From Bacillaceae bacterium (GTDB lineage Bacteria; Bacillota; Bacilli; Bacillales; Alkalibacillaceae), in NCBI GenBank assembly GCA_017656265.1, contig JACDOD010000001.1, positions 186,001 to 250,000 of the forward strand: DNA of 64,000 nt. The letters are read 5' to 3'. This document shows positions 16,880 to 26,642 of the stretch, in pieces. Made by a program: the position numbers and the translations under genes. The first letter of the stretch is position 1. Every line of letters begins with the position of its first letter. The notes under the pieces were generated by a model that saw nothing but the letters and a program-made list of their open reading frames with translations, had not been told where the DNA came from and did no database searches.

Positions 16880-17845
16880 GTGAAAGAGATATCGATCCAT
16901 GATGTAGAAGGATTTATGATTGGCAATGCCCAGAACGAAGAAGCTGCAACCGGCTGTACTGCCATCATGTGCAAAAAGGGAGCTGTAGGAGGTGTGGATG
17001 TTCGGGGAGGCTCTCCTGGAACGAGGGAGACGGATTTGCTGGATCCCCGAAATTTAGTGGAAGAAGTGCATGGCGTATTTTTGGCAGGGGGAAGTGCCTT
17101 TGGACTGGATGTTGGAAGCGGTCTGATGGAGTATCTGGAAGAGCAGCAGGCAGGGTTCGATGTTCAGGTGGCCCGGGTTCCCATTGTGACTGGGGCTATT
17201 TTGTTTGATCTGTATCCTGGTGATGCAAGTGTTCGTCCAGATCAAAAGATGGGTTATGAAGCATGCAAAAATGCCGAAATACGAGAAAAACTTGATGGAA
17301 GCAAAGGAGCCGGATGCGGGGCAACGGTCGGGAAATGTCTGGGGTTTGATTATGCGATGAAAGGCGGTCTAGGAACCTTTGCAGTGCAGGCCGGGGATCT
17401 CAAAATCGGAGCTGTTGTAGCTGTAAACGGGTTTGGGGATATCATTGATCCGAATACCGGAAAACGGCTGGCAGGTGTATACGACCGTGAAAACCAGACG
17501 TTTCTCCAATCAGAACAAATGCTGCTAAATCAAATGGATAACCAGACTAATCGGTTTCAAGGAAATACCACTATCGGAGTGGTAATCACAAATGCCCGAA
17601 TGCATAAGGGACAGGCGAGTAAACTGGCATCCATTGCCCATGATGGCCTGGCACGGACCATGCGTCCTTCTCATACCTTTGTGGATGGGGATACAATCTT
17701 TGCACTGAGTACCAGCCAGGTGGAGACGGATCTAAATGTGGTAGGCTATCTTGCTGCACATGTGATGGAGCAGGCTGTCATCAAAGGGATTAAAGAAGCG
17801 AAGGGTATACATGACATTCCATCATTCAAGGACATCCACCCATGA
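16880..17845 (+). CDS. P1 family peptidase (DmpA-like, N-terminal nucleophile)
   Basis: This 321-residue protein is of the COG3191/S58 family, which autocleaves into two chains and then works as an aminopeptidase or beta-peptidyl hydrolase. The self-cleavage site is GNTTIG (228-233), where Thr230 would become the N-terminal nucleophile. The N-terminal GNAQNEEAATGCTAIMC and the Gly-rich FLAGGSAFGLD are also typical. The GTG at 16880 fits GGAGG at 16867-16871; an earlier TTG lies inside that site. The true substrate is unknown. Confidence 0.88.
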   Translation: MKEISIHDVEGFMIGNAQNEEAATGCTAIMCKKGAVGGVDVRGGSPGTRETDLLDPRNLVEEVHGVFLAGGSAFGLDVGSGLMEYLEEQQAGFDVQVARVPIVTGAILFDLYPGDASVRPDQKMGYEACKNAEIREKLDGSKGAGCGATVGKCLGFDYAMKGGLGTFAVQAGDLKIGAVVAVNGFGDIIDPNTGKRLAGVYDRENQTFLQSEQMLLNQMDNQTNRFQGNTTIGVVITNARMHKGQASKLASIAHDGLARTMRPSHTFVDGDTIFALSTSQVETDLNVVGYLAAHVMEQAVIKGIKEAKGIHDIPSFKDIHP

Positions 17846-17936
17846 ATTCTTGAACAGAATAGTACTTTGACTTGAGGAATTGGCCCATCTTTCAGTAAAA
17901 TAGAAAGGAATGTTTAAACAAAGGGGAAAAGACAGA

Positions 17937-20900
17937 ATGACGCTAACGAAAGAAGCAGCTTCACAGGAGTTAACGATCAATCATCTGATCGCTTTGTATA
18001 ATGAATTTAAACAAGACTATAACAATCGGCAGGCCGCTCAAACCATTGATTTAATTAAAAAAATGAAAACGGATGAATTCATGATTGGGTTTTCCGGACA
18101 TTTTTCAGCTGGAAAATCGACCATGATCAATCGGTTGCTCAATCATGAGATTCTGCCTTCCAGTCCCATTCCCACAAGTGCCAATGTGGTCAAAATCAAT
18201 CGGGGAGACGGCTTTGCTCGAATCTATTATACAGAGGAAGGCCCAGTAGAATACGAAGAGCCATATGACCTGGAGTCACTGAAAGAATTCTGTAAGGATG
18301 GGGACTCTATCTCAAGGATTGATATCCATCATTCAGCGGTAGATCTGCCAGACGGGGTAGCCATTCTGGATACACCTGGAATTGATTCGGCTAATGATGC
18401 GGATCGGGTGATGACCGAATCCAACATGCATCTGATTGATGTCCTGGTTTATGTTATGGACTACAATCATGTGCAGTCAGAAGTCAATCTATCATTTTTA
18501 CTGGAAATGTCCAGACGGAACAAACCGATTTATATTGTGGTGAACCAGATTGACAAACATCAGGATCAGGAAATTTCTTTTGCTTCTTTTCGATCCAGCC
18601 TGCTGGATACCCTTGAAAAATGGAATATTTCTTATGAAGGTGTGTTTTTTACATCTCTAAAACAGGACGACCACCGTTACAATGAATTTGCTGCCCTGAA
18701 TCAGGAAATTCAGCAACTGTTTCGGGAAAAACATAAATGGGTTAAGTCTACGATTTTTCATTCTGCCAGAAGTCTAGTCGATGAACATATGGAAGTTTAT
18801 GAGCAATCCTTTGATGAAGAACGAATGAAACTGTCTGATCAGCTTGAACGGCTGCAAGGAGACCTAACGTATGAACAGGATGTAAAACAACTGAAGGATA
18901 CGATAGGAGAACTGAAAAGCTTATCGGAAAAACTTGAGCAGGAATTCAGAGAAGAGCTTCAGACCATTTTAAAAAACGCCTACCTGATGCCTTTTGAAGT
19001 TCGGGAGCAGGCCAAACACTATTTAGAGTCCAGACAGCAGGGCTTTAAAGTCGGACTATTTTTTTCAAAAAAGAAAACGGTACAGGAACAGGAAAAGCGG
19101 CTGAAAGAGTTTTATCAGCCCCTGCAAAAACAGGCAGAATCCCAGATTCAGTGGCACATAAGGGATTGGTTTGTTCAGAAAACGAAAGAATATCAGGTCT
19201 ATGACGATGAGCTTTCCAGACAGATCCAGCAGTTTTCTGTTCAATATGAAGAGGAGCGGCTCCAAAAGCTTGTGAAACCTGGAGCGCAGGTGACCGGAGA
19301 TTATGTACTTGTTTACACAAAAGATGTAGCAGAAGATATTAAAAATGTTTATAAATCAGCTGCCCGCAATTTGTTAGAGCAGCTGGTGAATCGCGTTGAA
19401 CAGCAAAACAAAGGTATTCTGGAAAAGAGAGAAGAAGAACTGGCTAAAGAAGAGCAGGCAGTAAAGTATCGTGAACGGCTTAAAGAAATCGTAAACCAGA
19501 TTAATGACCGAATGCAGGAACTTCAAACATTGCTGCAGGAAGAAACCAATGTCACCAGAGAACAGGCAGACCATGTGTATCGCCTCATAGATAAGCAGGA
19601 ACAGAACGTGAAAAAAGGAAGCTGGGATGTTAAAGAGGAACCGAAAAAGGAGCAAAATCAGAATAAACAGACACGTTCGAGTCAATTAAAAGAAGAACAG
19701 TCATTATCCGCAGAAGAAACCATTGCCAGGCTGAAAAAGGCGGAAGAACTTTTACAAGGAATGAAGGGATTTGGTTCCCTGCTGGCTGATTTAAAGGAGA
19801 AAAGCAAACGGTTAAAAGAGAGGCATTTTACTGTAGCGTTATTCGGGGCGTTCAGTGCTGGTAAATCTTCCTTTGCCAACGCACTGTTGGGCAAATCAAT
19901 TTTACCGGTATCACCGAATCCGACTACAGCAGCTATCAATAAAATCAGTCCGCCTGATTCCGAACACCCGGATCAGTCAGCACGTGTCATTTTAAAATCT
20001 GAGAAAGATTTATGGGAGGATCTGAAGCTGGCCATCGATCAGATTCCAGATTCGGTGAACACGGTCGAACAGCTTCACACCTGGTTATCCAAAACCAGTT
20101 TAAGCAAGGTCGCCAAAAACCATCAACATGTACACCTTTCCTTTCTGCAGGCATTTTTAAACGGCTATGAAGAGATGAAGGATCATATAGGTAAAGAGAT
20201 ACTGGTTTCCATGGAGGAAAGCAGCAGGTACATTGCGGAAGAAGAAAAGGCATGCTTTGTAGAGTCCATTGAATTGTTCTATGACTGTGAATTAACGAGA
20301 AGCAATATTACCCTCGTGGATACACCGGGTGCGGACTCGATAAACGCAAGACATACCGATGTGTCCTTTGACTATATTAAGAATTCCGATGCTATTTTAT
20401 TTGTAACGTATTACAATCATCCATTCTCCAGGGCGGATCGGGAATTCCTTATGCAGCTGGGAAGGGTAAAGGATGTCTTCACCCTGGATAAGATGTTTTT
20501 CGTCGTCAATGCAGCTGACCTGGCAGAAACTGAAGACGATTTGAGGCTTGTCCTTTCGTATATTGAAGAACAGCTGGCGATTCACGGCATTCGCAATCCT
20601 AGAATCTACCCCGTGTCCAGTAAATGGGCGATGGAAGGGAAAATGGGGGATGAAAAACGACTTCATTCATCCAATATTGCCGCTTTTGAATCGTCTTTCT
20701 ATGAGTTTATTCAGCAGGATCTCACCGGTTTATTAACCCAGTCTGCTGTGCATGATTTGAAACGAACTTATCAGACACTGAACGAATTTATCAAGTCTGC
20801 CTCACTCAATAAACAGGAAAAAGAAGAGCGAAGAAATATGTATCAGGAAAATCTGAGGAAGATGACAGATGTTATCCATCGTTTTGAAGGGAGCTCTTAT

Positions 20901-21581
20901 GAGCAATCATTAAAGCATGAACTCAAGGAGCTATTGTACTATATCCAGCAGCGGGTGTTTCTCGGTTTTTCTGATTTATTTAAAGAGTCCTTCCATCCAT
21001 CGGTGATTCAATCGACCGGCAAAAAAGGAAAAGAAGAAATAGCAGGGGCATTTGAAGAATTGATCAGCTACCTGAGGAAACAGATGATTCAGGAACTGCA
21101 GGCCACAACACTGCGAATGGAACGGTTCATCAGTCAGAGACTAGCAGATGCCAATGACGAATTGCTGAAGGAGATCCGTGCTGTTGATGAACATATGAGT
21201 TTTCCAGAGATTGGGGAGTCAGCGTTTCAGCCGGTCACGTTTAAATCGATGCTGGACGACATTCAGACCGATTCCTTTAAGAAGGCCTTAAGTCTATATA
21301 AAAACCCAAAATCATTTTTTGAACAGAATCAGAAGGAAATGATGAAAGAAGAACTGCAAAAAGCTCTGGAGCCTCTTGCAGAAGCAGCGCTGGAACAGGA
21401 AAGAGAGCGACTGGCTGAACATTATATCCAGGAGTGGAAACTAAAAGTTACCCAATTTAAAGAACAAAGACAGATTGCTGTACAAGAATATATAAACTCC
21501 CTGATGGAAAGTTTATCAGATCAAATTGATGTTGAAGACCTGAAAGAAAAGAAAGAAAAATTTAAGCAGCTCATTTTTTGA
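17937..21581 (+). CDS. dynA: Double dynamin-like GTPase DynA
   Basis: This 1214-residue protein is made of two fused bacterial dynamin units, as in B. subtilis DynA (YpbR), which fuses membranes and protects against membrane stress and phage. The first P-loop is GHFSAGKST (54-62, Lys60) with DTPGIDS further on; the second is GAFSAGKSS (637-645, Lys643) with DTPGADS. Long helical stalk segments follow each GTPase, with short hydrophobic paddles. The ATG at 17910 is only one base from AAAGG, so the ATG at 17937, after AAGGGG, is preferred. A strong terminator follows directly. Confidence 0.94.
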   Translation: MTLTKEAASQELTINHLIALYNEFKQDYNNRQAAQTIDLIKKMKTDEFMIGFSGHFSAGKSTMINRLLNHEILPSSPIPTSANVVKINRGDGFARIYYTEEGPVEYEEPYDLESLKEFCKDGDSISRIDIHHSAVDLPDGVAILDTPGIDSANDADRVMTESNMHLIDVLVYVMDYNHVQSEVNLSFLLEMSRRNKPIYIVVNQIDKHQDQEISFASFRSSLLDTLEKWNISYEGVFFTSLKQDDHRYNEFAALNQEIQQLFREKHKWVKSTIFHSARSLVDEHMEVYEQSFDEERMKLSDQLERLQGDLTYEQDVKQLKDTIGELKSLSEKLEQEFREELQTILKNAYLMPFEVREQAKHYLESRQQGFKVGLFFSKKKTVQEQEKRLKEFYQPLQKQAESQIQWHIRDWFVQKTKEYQVYDDELSRQIQQFSVQYEEERLQKLVKPGAQVTGDYVLVYTKDVAEDIKNVYKSAARNLLEQLVNRVEQQNKGILEKREEELAKEEQAVKYRERLKEIVNQINDRMQELQTLLQEETNVTREQADHVYRLIDKQEQNVKKGSWDVKEEPKKEQNQNKQTRSSQLKEEQSLSAEETIARLKKAEELLQGMKGFGSLLADLKEKSKRLKERHFTVALFGAFSAGKSSFANALLGKSILPVSPNPTTAAINKISPPDSEHPDQSARVILKSEKDLWEDLKLAIDQIPDSVNTVEQLHTWLSKTSLSKVAKNHQHVHLSFLQAFLNGYEEMKDHIGKEILVSMEESSRYIAEEEKACFVESIELFYDCELTRSNITLVDTPGADSINARHTDVSFDYIKNSDAILFVTYYNHPFSRADREFLMQLGRVKDVFTLDKMFFVVNAADLAETEDDLRLVLSYIEEQLAIHGIRNPRIYPVSSKWAMEGKMGDEKRLHSSNIAAFESSFYEFIQQDLTGLLTQSAVHDLKRTYQTLNEFIKSASLNKQEKEERRNMYQENLRKMTDVIHRFEGSSYEQSLKHELKELLYYIQQRVFLGFSDLFKESFHPSVIQSTGKKGKEEIAGAFEELISYLRKQMIQELQATTLRMERFISQRLADANDELLKEIRAVDEHMSFPEIGESAFQPVTFKSMLDDIQTDSFKKALSLYKNPKSFFEQNQKEMMKEELQKALEPLAEAALEQERERLAEHYIQEWKLKVTQFKEQRQIAVQEYINSLMESLSDQIDVEDLKEKKEKFKQLIF

Positions 21582-21588
21582 ATTAATC

Positions 21589-21630
21589 GCGCGTGATTTC
21601 ATAAAAACGTTATGAAACCACGCGCTTTTA
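21589..21630 (+). terminator. Terminator after dynA
   Basis: The stem GCGCGTG / CACGCGC (21589-21595 / 21619-21625) extends inward with TTTCATAA / TTATGAAA. It is followed by TTTTA. Confidence 0.85.
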
Positions 21631-21708
21631 CATAATTATCCAGAACATTTAAGGAAGATGTGAAACCTGGTGTCACTTTTAGCGTATAACAGGTAATGAG
21701 GTGATTCC

Positions 21709-22254
21709 ATGAAAAGGTATTTTATTACGTTTGCCTTACTAGTTCTATTGTTTGGCTGTTCAAACAAGGCTGAGGAGCCGAAAGCCACAGAGAGTCTATC
21801 ATTAGAACAACAAATCACCAGGATCATGTCAGAAAACAGATTAAGCAGTGAAGAAATCATTGATTATGATATCAAGGACGATTTTATTTACGCCATTTTT
21901 AAAAACAGGCATGAATATGGGAATGGGCATAATCCAGATCTGGTTATTTTAAAGATTGATGACGGGTCGCTAGCGTGGGTGGCAGGGCCAGATGACCGTA
22001 CCATGTCAATTAGCTTTAAGGAAGGATACGCAATGATTTTTGGCAGGGAAGAGGGTCCTTCCGTTACGATTTTCCTGCCAGATGAAAAAATAAAGGAAAT
22101 AAAAGTAATGGGAGAATCAGCCAAAGCGATCACTTACACAGACTATTTAACAGATAACTTTTCCAAACCATTTATGTATTGGATTGCCTTCACAGACAAA
22201 GAGCCTTCAGCCGATGATTTTGAATTTATCTTGCAGTCAGTGGATGTTGAGTGA
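21709..22254 (+). CDS. Lipoprotein of unknown function
   Basis: This 181-residue protein has a lipoprotein signal peptide: MKRY, a hydrophobic core and the lipobox LFGC, with Cys17 as lipid anchor. The rest is soluble, acidic and probably beta-rich, with repeating hydrophobic strands such as DFIYAIFKN and LVILKIDDGSLAWV. GAGGTGATTCC before the ATG is a clear ribosome site. I do not recognise a family. It is a single-gene unit between dynA and the inverted repeat at 22308. Confidence 0.75.
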   Translation: MKRYFITFALLVLLFGCSNKAEEPKATESLSLEQQITRIMSENRLSSEEIIDYDIKDDFIYAIFKNRHEYGNGHNPDLVILKIDDGSLAWVAGPDDRTMSISFKEGYAMIFGREEGPSVTIFLPDEKIKEIKVMGESAKAITYTDYLTDNFSKPFMYWIAFTDKEPSADDFEFILQSVDVE

Positions 22255-22307
22255 ACATGCCCTATTCCATAAAGGTGATCCTTTTTTATCATTACCTCTA
22301 TGTTTAT

Positions 22308-22360
22308 ACCCCAGTTTGGGGACTGATTAAAAAGTTCCCAAACTGGGGTTATAATCTTTA
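22308..22360. repeat. 16-bp inverted repeat, probable terminator
   Basis: ACCCCAGTTTGGGGAC (22308-22323) pairs with GTTCCCAAACTGGGGT (22334-22349), with one G-T pair and an A-rich loop. The following TTATAATCTTT is a poor T tract. It probably ends the lipoprotein transcript and may also act on the convergent hisJ side. Confidence 0.55.
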
Positions 22361-22417
22361 ACTGTAATAGAGAAACAAGCTGAGTTGAAAAATAATCAGC
22401 TGGAGTTGCATAATTTA

Positions 22418-23203
22418 CTAGATGTTATGAAAGACAGGCTTTCGGTTTTTGAATGTTGTGATATAGTTAAAACCAATATCCTTTAATAAATCTGCTGTTT
22501 TTTGAAAACCGTATCCAAGGGTGCCAGTAACGTGTGAGTCAGACCCGATTGTAATGATCTCTCCATTCAAATCTTTATACAGCTCTAATATGTCCCTGCT
22601 CGGCATTCCGCTATCAAGGCCGCTTCTGTATCCAGATGTATTGACTTCAATTCCTTTTCCATCTGCAATAATCGTTTTTAATATTTCTTCAATTATCTCA
22701 TGAAAATGATGAACACCGGGTTCATACCTGTACCGTTTTACCAGATCAAGATGTCCCAGAACGGAATAATTTTTAAAGGTTTTAATACAGTCATAAAGTT
22801 CAGTGTAATAAGTTTCATAGGCCTCATTCAGACTTTTTCCTTCAAAAAACTTTCCGGAGTGAAGGTCATAACCATCTGTTGAATGCATGGAACAAATAAT
22901 AAAATCAAAAGATTCCTGATTTAACAAAGTGTTATAACGGTCTAAAAGGTGAGGCTGAATACCGATTTCTACACCTTTTTTGATGGAAATGTGATTTTGA
23001 TAATGTTCCTTCATATGTTGAATGCTGTGATCGTATTCTTTTAAATTAAATTCGAATATAAAATCAGGATCTGGATAATCATAGTCAATATGATCAGTAA
23101 AACAAACTTCTTTGATTCCTTTTTTGATTGCACTCTGTATCATGTCTTCCATCGCTGTATCGCAATCGGCAGAAAAATGACTGTGGATATGGTAGTCAAA
23201 CAT
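22418..23203 (-). CDS. hisJ: Histidinol-phosphatase, PHP family
   Basis: This enzyme dephosphorylates L-histidinol phosphate, the step before HisD. The 261-residue protein has PHP-domain metal motifs: DYHIHSHFSADCD at the N-terminus, CFTDHIDYD near residue 35, GVEIG near 78, CSMHSTD near 105, LGHLDLVKR near 150 and GSDSHVT near 220. HisB in the neighbouring operon lacks the phosphatase domain, so this gene completes the pathway. It is divergent from hisZ, with a 185-base shared control region. AAAGGGG precedes the ATG. Confidence 0.9.
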   Translation of the reverse strand: MFDYHIHSHFSADCDTAMEDMIQSAIKKGIKEVCFTDHIDYDYPDPDFIFEFNLKEYDHSIQHMKEHYQNHISIKKGVEIGIQPHLLDRYNTLLNQESFDFIICSMHSTDGYDLHSGKFFEGKSLNEAYETYYTELYDCIKTFKNYSVLGHLDLVKRYRYEPGVHHFHEIIEEILKTIIADGKGIEVNTSGYRSGLDSGMPSRDILELYKDLNGEIITIGSDSHVTGTLGYGFQKTADLLKDIGFNYITTFKNRKPVFHNI

Positions 23204-23279
23204 GACAAAACCCCTTTCTGCTTACTGTATAACATTCATTACTTCCTGTAACCTGTACAGTCAGAAATTTAGAAATCAG

Positions 23280-23308
23280 TTGACTTTTTCACCTTTCCCT
23301 TATACAAT
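23280..23308 (+). promoter_or_regulatory. his operon promoter
   Basis: TTGACT (23280-23285), 17 bases and TACAAT (23303-23308) form a strong sigma-A promoter. Transcription would start near 23315, leaving a leader of about 75 bases with no room for a T-box. Confidence 0.8.
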
Positions 23309-23325
23309 ACACTATAACTTCATTT

Positions 23326-23357
23326 TGATAAAGTGATAAATTGATAAATCGATAATA
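23326..23357. repeat. Tandem TGATAAA repeats in the his leader
   Basis: TGATAAA occurs at 23326, 23334 and 23342, with a degenerate fourth copy (CGATAATA) at 23350, so the period is exactly 8 bases. It lies just downstream of the promoter. It could bind a regulator or simply be a slippage product. Confidence 0.5.
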
Positions 23358-23388
23358 AAATAAAGAAATTCATAAAGGGCTGATAATT

Positions 23389-24657
23389 GTGATGAATAGA
23401 GCCTATCACGTTCCGGAGGGAGCAGCAAATCTCCAGGCGAATGAACTGGAATTGAAAGAGAAGAAAATCTATGTAATTAATGAGCTGTTTAAACGGTATG
23501 GATACCAGCCGGTTCAAACCCCAACTTTTGAATATTATGATTTGTTTTCCGACATCGAAGGTACCATTGATGTGGATAAAATGATTAAATTGATTGACCA
23601 TGAAGGAAAAATTCTAGTTCTTCGCCCGGACGCCACGATTCCAATCGCGAGAATTGCTGCTCAAAATAACGGAAATCAATCCTATTATAAATTCTCATAT
23701 ACTACGAAAGTATTTCGCATGAATGAAAGTTTCCAGAGCCCTCAGAGCCGGGAGTTTACCCAGGCTGGTGTTGAGTTTTTTGGAAGAAAAGGACTGGAAG
23801 CAGATCTGGAGGTCATAACCCTGGCGGTTCAATCGCTGGAAAAAACAGGTTTTGAACAGATAACCCTGGATATGGGACAGGCGAAATTTTTTAAAGAATT
23901 TATGAACCATATCGACATTCCAGGACAGGCATCCATTGAGATTCAGAAGCTCATTGAGAACAAAAATTTCTTTGAGCTGGAACAGAAATTGGAACAGTTA
24001 AATATGGAGAGCCGGTTTAAAGATATTATCCTTACATTCCCGACACTATATGGACAGCCGGAAAAAGTATTTGCAAAAGCAGAAAATCTGCTGGTCAATA
24101 AGCAGATGGAACTGGAACTGGATAAGTTAAAACATCTGTACAAAATGCTGTCTGAATTAGGGTACCAGAAATACGTCTCCATCGATCTTGGCTTGATTAA
24201 TCATCTGAATTATTATACAGGCATCATTTTTCAGGGATATGTTCAGGGATATGGGAAGCCGGTGGTGGTTGGAGGCAGATATGACCACTTGTCCCGGCAA
24301 TTCGGAAGGGATCTTCCTGCAACTGGATTCGGTATATATATTGATGCCCTTCTGGATGCCCAGAGAAGTTTTCAAAAAGCCCCTGATCATGGTACGGATT
24401 TTTTAATTCTACACCACGAAGAGCATTTGAAAGATGGAATGGGTATTGCAAATCAGCTTAGAGAACAGGGCTTTGTGGTGGAGACGGATTTGATTAGACA
24501 GGAATCCTATGAAGAAAACTTGAAAGAGATGAAGGTAAAAAACATTCACTATATAGTTGTTCTTCAAGAGGATCAACTCGTCATTGTTCAGCAGGGCCAG
24601 GAGAAGAAAGTTTATCAGGATCTTGATTCATTGAAGCGTGATGTTTTGCGGAAATAG
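23389..24657 (+). CDS. hisZ: ATP phosphoribosyltransferase regulatory subunit
   Basis: HisZ is a histidyl-tRNA synthetase paralogue that activates the short-form HisG in the first step of histidine synthesis. The 422-residue protein has class II synthetase motifs without charging capacity: PVQTPTFEYYDLF, VLRPDATIPIARI, SREFTQAGVEFFG and GGRYDHLSRQFG. It begins GTG-ATG; AAAGGG at 23373-23378 suits the GTG at 23389 better than the ATG at 23392. It is the first gene of the his operon. Confidence 0.94.
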   Translation: MMNRAYHVPEGAANLQANELELKEKKIYVINELFKRYGYQPVQTPTFEYYDLFSDIEGTIDVDKMIKLIDHEGKILVLRPDATIPIARIAAQNNGNQSYYKFSYTTKVFRMNESFQSPQSREFTQAGVEFFGRKGLEADLEVITLAVQSLEKTGFEQITLDMGQAKFFKEFMNHIDIPGQASIEIQKLIENKNFFELEQKLEQLNMESRFKDIILTFPTLYGQPEKVFAKAENLLVNKQMELELDKLKHLYKMLSELGYQKYVSIDLGLINHLNYYTGIIFQGYVQGYGKPVVVGGRYDHLSRQFGRDLPATGFGIYIDALLDAQRSFQKAPDHGTDFLILHHEEHLKDGMGIANQLREQGFVVETDLIRQESYEENLKEMKVKNIHYIVVLQEDQLVIVQQGQEKKVYQDLDSLKRDVLRK

Positions 24658-24667
24658 GAGGCATACT

Positions 24668-25333
24668 ATGGAATACATTAATATTGCTTTAGCGAAAGGT
24701 CGTTTAGCCAGGGAGACCATTGATCTCTTAAGTGAGGTAGGCATTCAGTTTAATGGCTGGAGTGAAAAAAGCAGAAAATTGATTTTTGAAGAAGCCGAAC
24801 ATAAGCTGAAAATTGTACTCGTGAAGGCTAACGATGTTCCTACTTATGTTGAAAAGGGAGCGGCTGATGTGGGCATTGTAGGCAAAGACACATTGCTTGA
24901 GAAAGCTGCCGATGTGTATGAAATTATGGACCTAGGTTTTGGAAAATGTAAATTTGCCGTAGCCGGGTTAAATCAGGTTCATTTAGCCTCCTATCATAAG
25001 TTAACGGTTGCCACAAAATATCCAAATGTAGCAAAAGACCACTTCTATAAGAAAGGAATTGCTGTAGATACAATTTATTTAAATGGTTCGGTTGAGCTTG
25101 CTCCATTGATGGGCCTGTCAGATGTCATTGTAGATATCGTTGAGACAGGCCGTACACTGAAAGAAAATGGTCTAAAAGTGATTGAAGATATCACGGATAT
25201 CAGTGCAAAACTAATCGTCAATAAGGCCAGTTTTAAAACGAAATCTGAACGAATTCATCAGCTGGTGAATGATATGAGAAATGTGTTAGCTGCAAAGGGG
25301 GAAGGGGAACGTGCAGGAACTTATCAGAGTTAA
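24668..25333 (+). CDS. hisG: ATP phosphoribosyltransferase, short form
   Basis: It joins ATP and PRPP to start histidine synthesis and is the target of histidine feedback. The 221-residue catalytic subunit lacks the C-terminal ACT-like domain, so it needs HisZ, the preceding gene. Motifs: NIALAKGRLARET at the start, ADVGIVGKDTLLE, and the PRPP site VDIVETGRTLKENGL. The ATG at 24668 follows AGGAGGC over the hisZ stop; the frame from 24638 overlaps hisZ and is not used. Confidence 0.96.
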   Translation: MEYINIALAKGRLARETIDLLSEVGIQFNGWSEKSRKLIFEEAEHKLKIVLVKANDVPTYVEKGAADVGIVGKDTLLEKAADVYEIMDLGFGKCKFAVAGLNQVHLASYHKLTVATKYPNVAKDHFYKKGIAVDTIYLNGSVELAPLMGLSDVIVDIVETGRTLKENGLKVIEDITDISAKLIVNKASFKTKSERIHQLVNDMRNVLAAKGEGERAGTYQS

Positions 25334-26600
25334 CGAACAAAATTTGACTCAAGTCACATCCCGTCATTTCAAAAGGGATTACGACTCCTTTGAAGATATT
25401 GATCACGCTGTCCAGGTTATTTTAAAAGACGTAAGACAAAAGGGAGATCAGGCCCTTTTGGACTATACAAAAAAGTTTGATGGTGTCATGCTTGAAGAAA
25501 TAAAGGTTACGGAAGATGAAATCTGTGAGGCACTGGAACAGGTGAATGAACGGGAAAAAGCTGTTCTGCAAAAGGCAGCTTACAATATTAGAAGATTCCA
25601 TCAAAAACAGCTGGAAAAGACCTGGCTGGATGACCAAAACGAAGGAGTCATTCTCGGACAACTAGTAAGACCCATAGAGCGGGCCGGACTGTATATTCCC
25701 GGTGGTAAAGCCGTTTACCCTTCATCGGTTTTAATGAACGCTATCCCGGCTAAAGTGGCAGGTGTAGAAAAGATTGTCATGGTTACTCCTCCTGATCAGA
25801 CAGGCAGCATACATCCATATACACTGGCAGCTGCCAGAATTGCAGGGGTGGATGAAATCTATAAAGTAGGCGGAGCCCAGGCAATAGGGGCTTTGGCTTT
25901 TGGTACAGAAACCATTCCATCTGTTCATAAAATCGTAGGTCCCGGTAATATTTTTGTGGCCAGGGCAAAGCGTATGGTATTTGGCCATGTGGATATTGAT
26001 ATGGTGGCCGGTCCAAGCGAGGTCTGTGTGATTGCGGAAGAAGGGGCCAAACCAGAGTACATTGCTGCTGATCTGCTGTCACAGGCGGAACATGATGAAG
26101 AAGCAAGTGCCATATTAATAACAGATTCTGTCAAACTGGCAGAGGCTGTTCGTAAGGAAGTGGAAAAGCAGCTTGATCAGCTGCCTCGAAAAGAAATTGC
26201 ATCCGCATCCATACAAAACAACGGGAAACTGTTTATCGTAGAACATCTTGATCTGGCCTTTCAGCTGGCGAATGAGATTGCACCCGAGCATCTGGAGCTT
26301 ATGATTGCAGAACCTGCAGCACATTTGTCGAAAATTAAGCATGCAGGAGCTGTATTTTTAGGAGAATTCTCACCTGAGCCGCTTGGTGATTACTTTGCCG
26401 GACCGAATCATACCCTGCCGACGAGCGGAACGGCTAAATTTTCATCCCCGCTCGGTGTCTATGATTTTCTAAAGAAATCAAGTGTTATTTTTTACAGCAG
26501 AGAGAAATTGTACAAAGCACAGGAAGATATCACTACGCTAGCCAGAATGGAAGGGTTAACTGCCCACGCTAGCTCCATCGATATCCGCTTTCAAAAATAA
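25311..26600 (+). CDS. hisD: Histidinol dehydrogenase
   Basis: It oxidises L-histidinol to histidine in two NAD-dependent steps. The 429-residue protein has [20 protein letters not shown], the NAD-binding [24 protein letters not shown], the zinc and catalytic region [11 protein letters not shown] and the later [14 protein letters not shown]. The GTG start follows GGGGAAGGGGAAC, inside the last codons of hisG (23-base overlap), so translation is coupled. Confidence 0.96.
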   Translation: MQELIRVNEQNLTQVTSRHFKRDYDSFEDIDHAVQVILKDVRQKGDQALLDYTKKFDGVMLEEIKVTEDEICEALEQVNEREKAVLQKAAYNIRRFHQKQLEKTWLDDQNEGVILGQLVRPIERAGLYIPGGKAVYPSSVLMNAIPAKVAGVEKIVMVTPPDQTGSIHPYTLAAARIAGVDEIYKVGGAQAIGALAFGTETIPSVHKIVGPGNIFVARAKRMVFGHVDIDMVAGPSEVCVIAEEGAKPEYIAADLLSQAEHDEEASAILITDSVKLAEAVRKEVEKQLDQLPRKEIASASIQNNGKLFIVEHLDLAFQLANEIAPEHLELMIAEPAAHLSKIKHAGAVFLGEFSPEPLGDYFAGPNHTLPTSGTAKFSSPLGVYDFLKKSSVIFYSREKLYKAQEDITTLARMEGLTAHASSIDIRFQK

Positions 26601-26642
26601 GCAGGATTTAAATAACCGTTTAAAGGGAAAGGGGAATTTACC

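Noticed and set aside
23204-23388. T-box or other amino-acid riboswitch before hisZ
   Set aside because: The leader after the promoter is only about 75 bases and lacks a T-box sequence or specifier stem.
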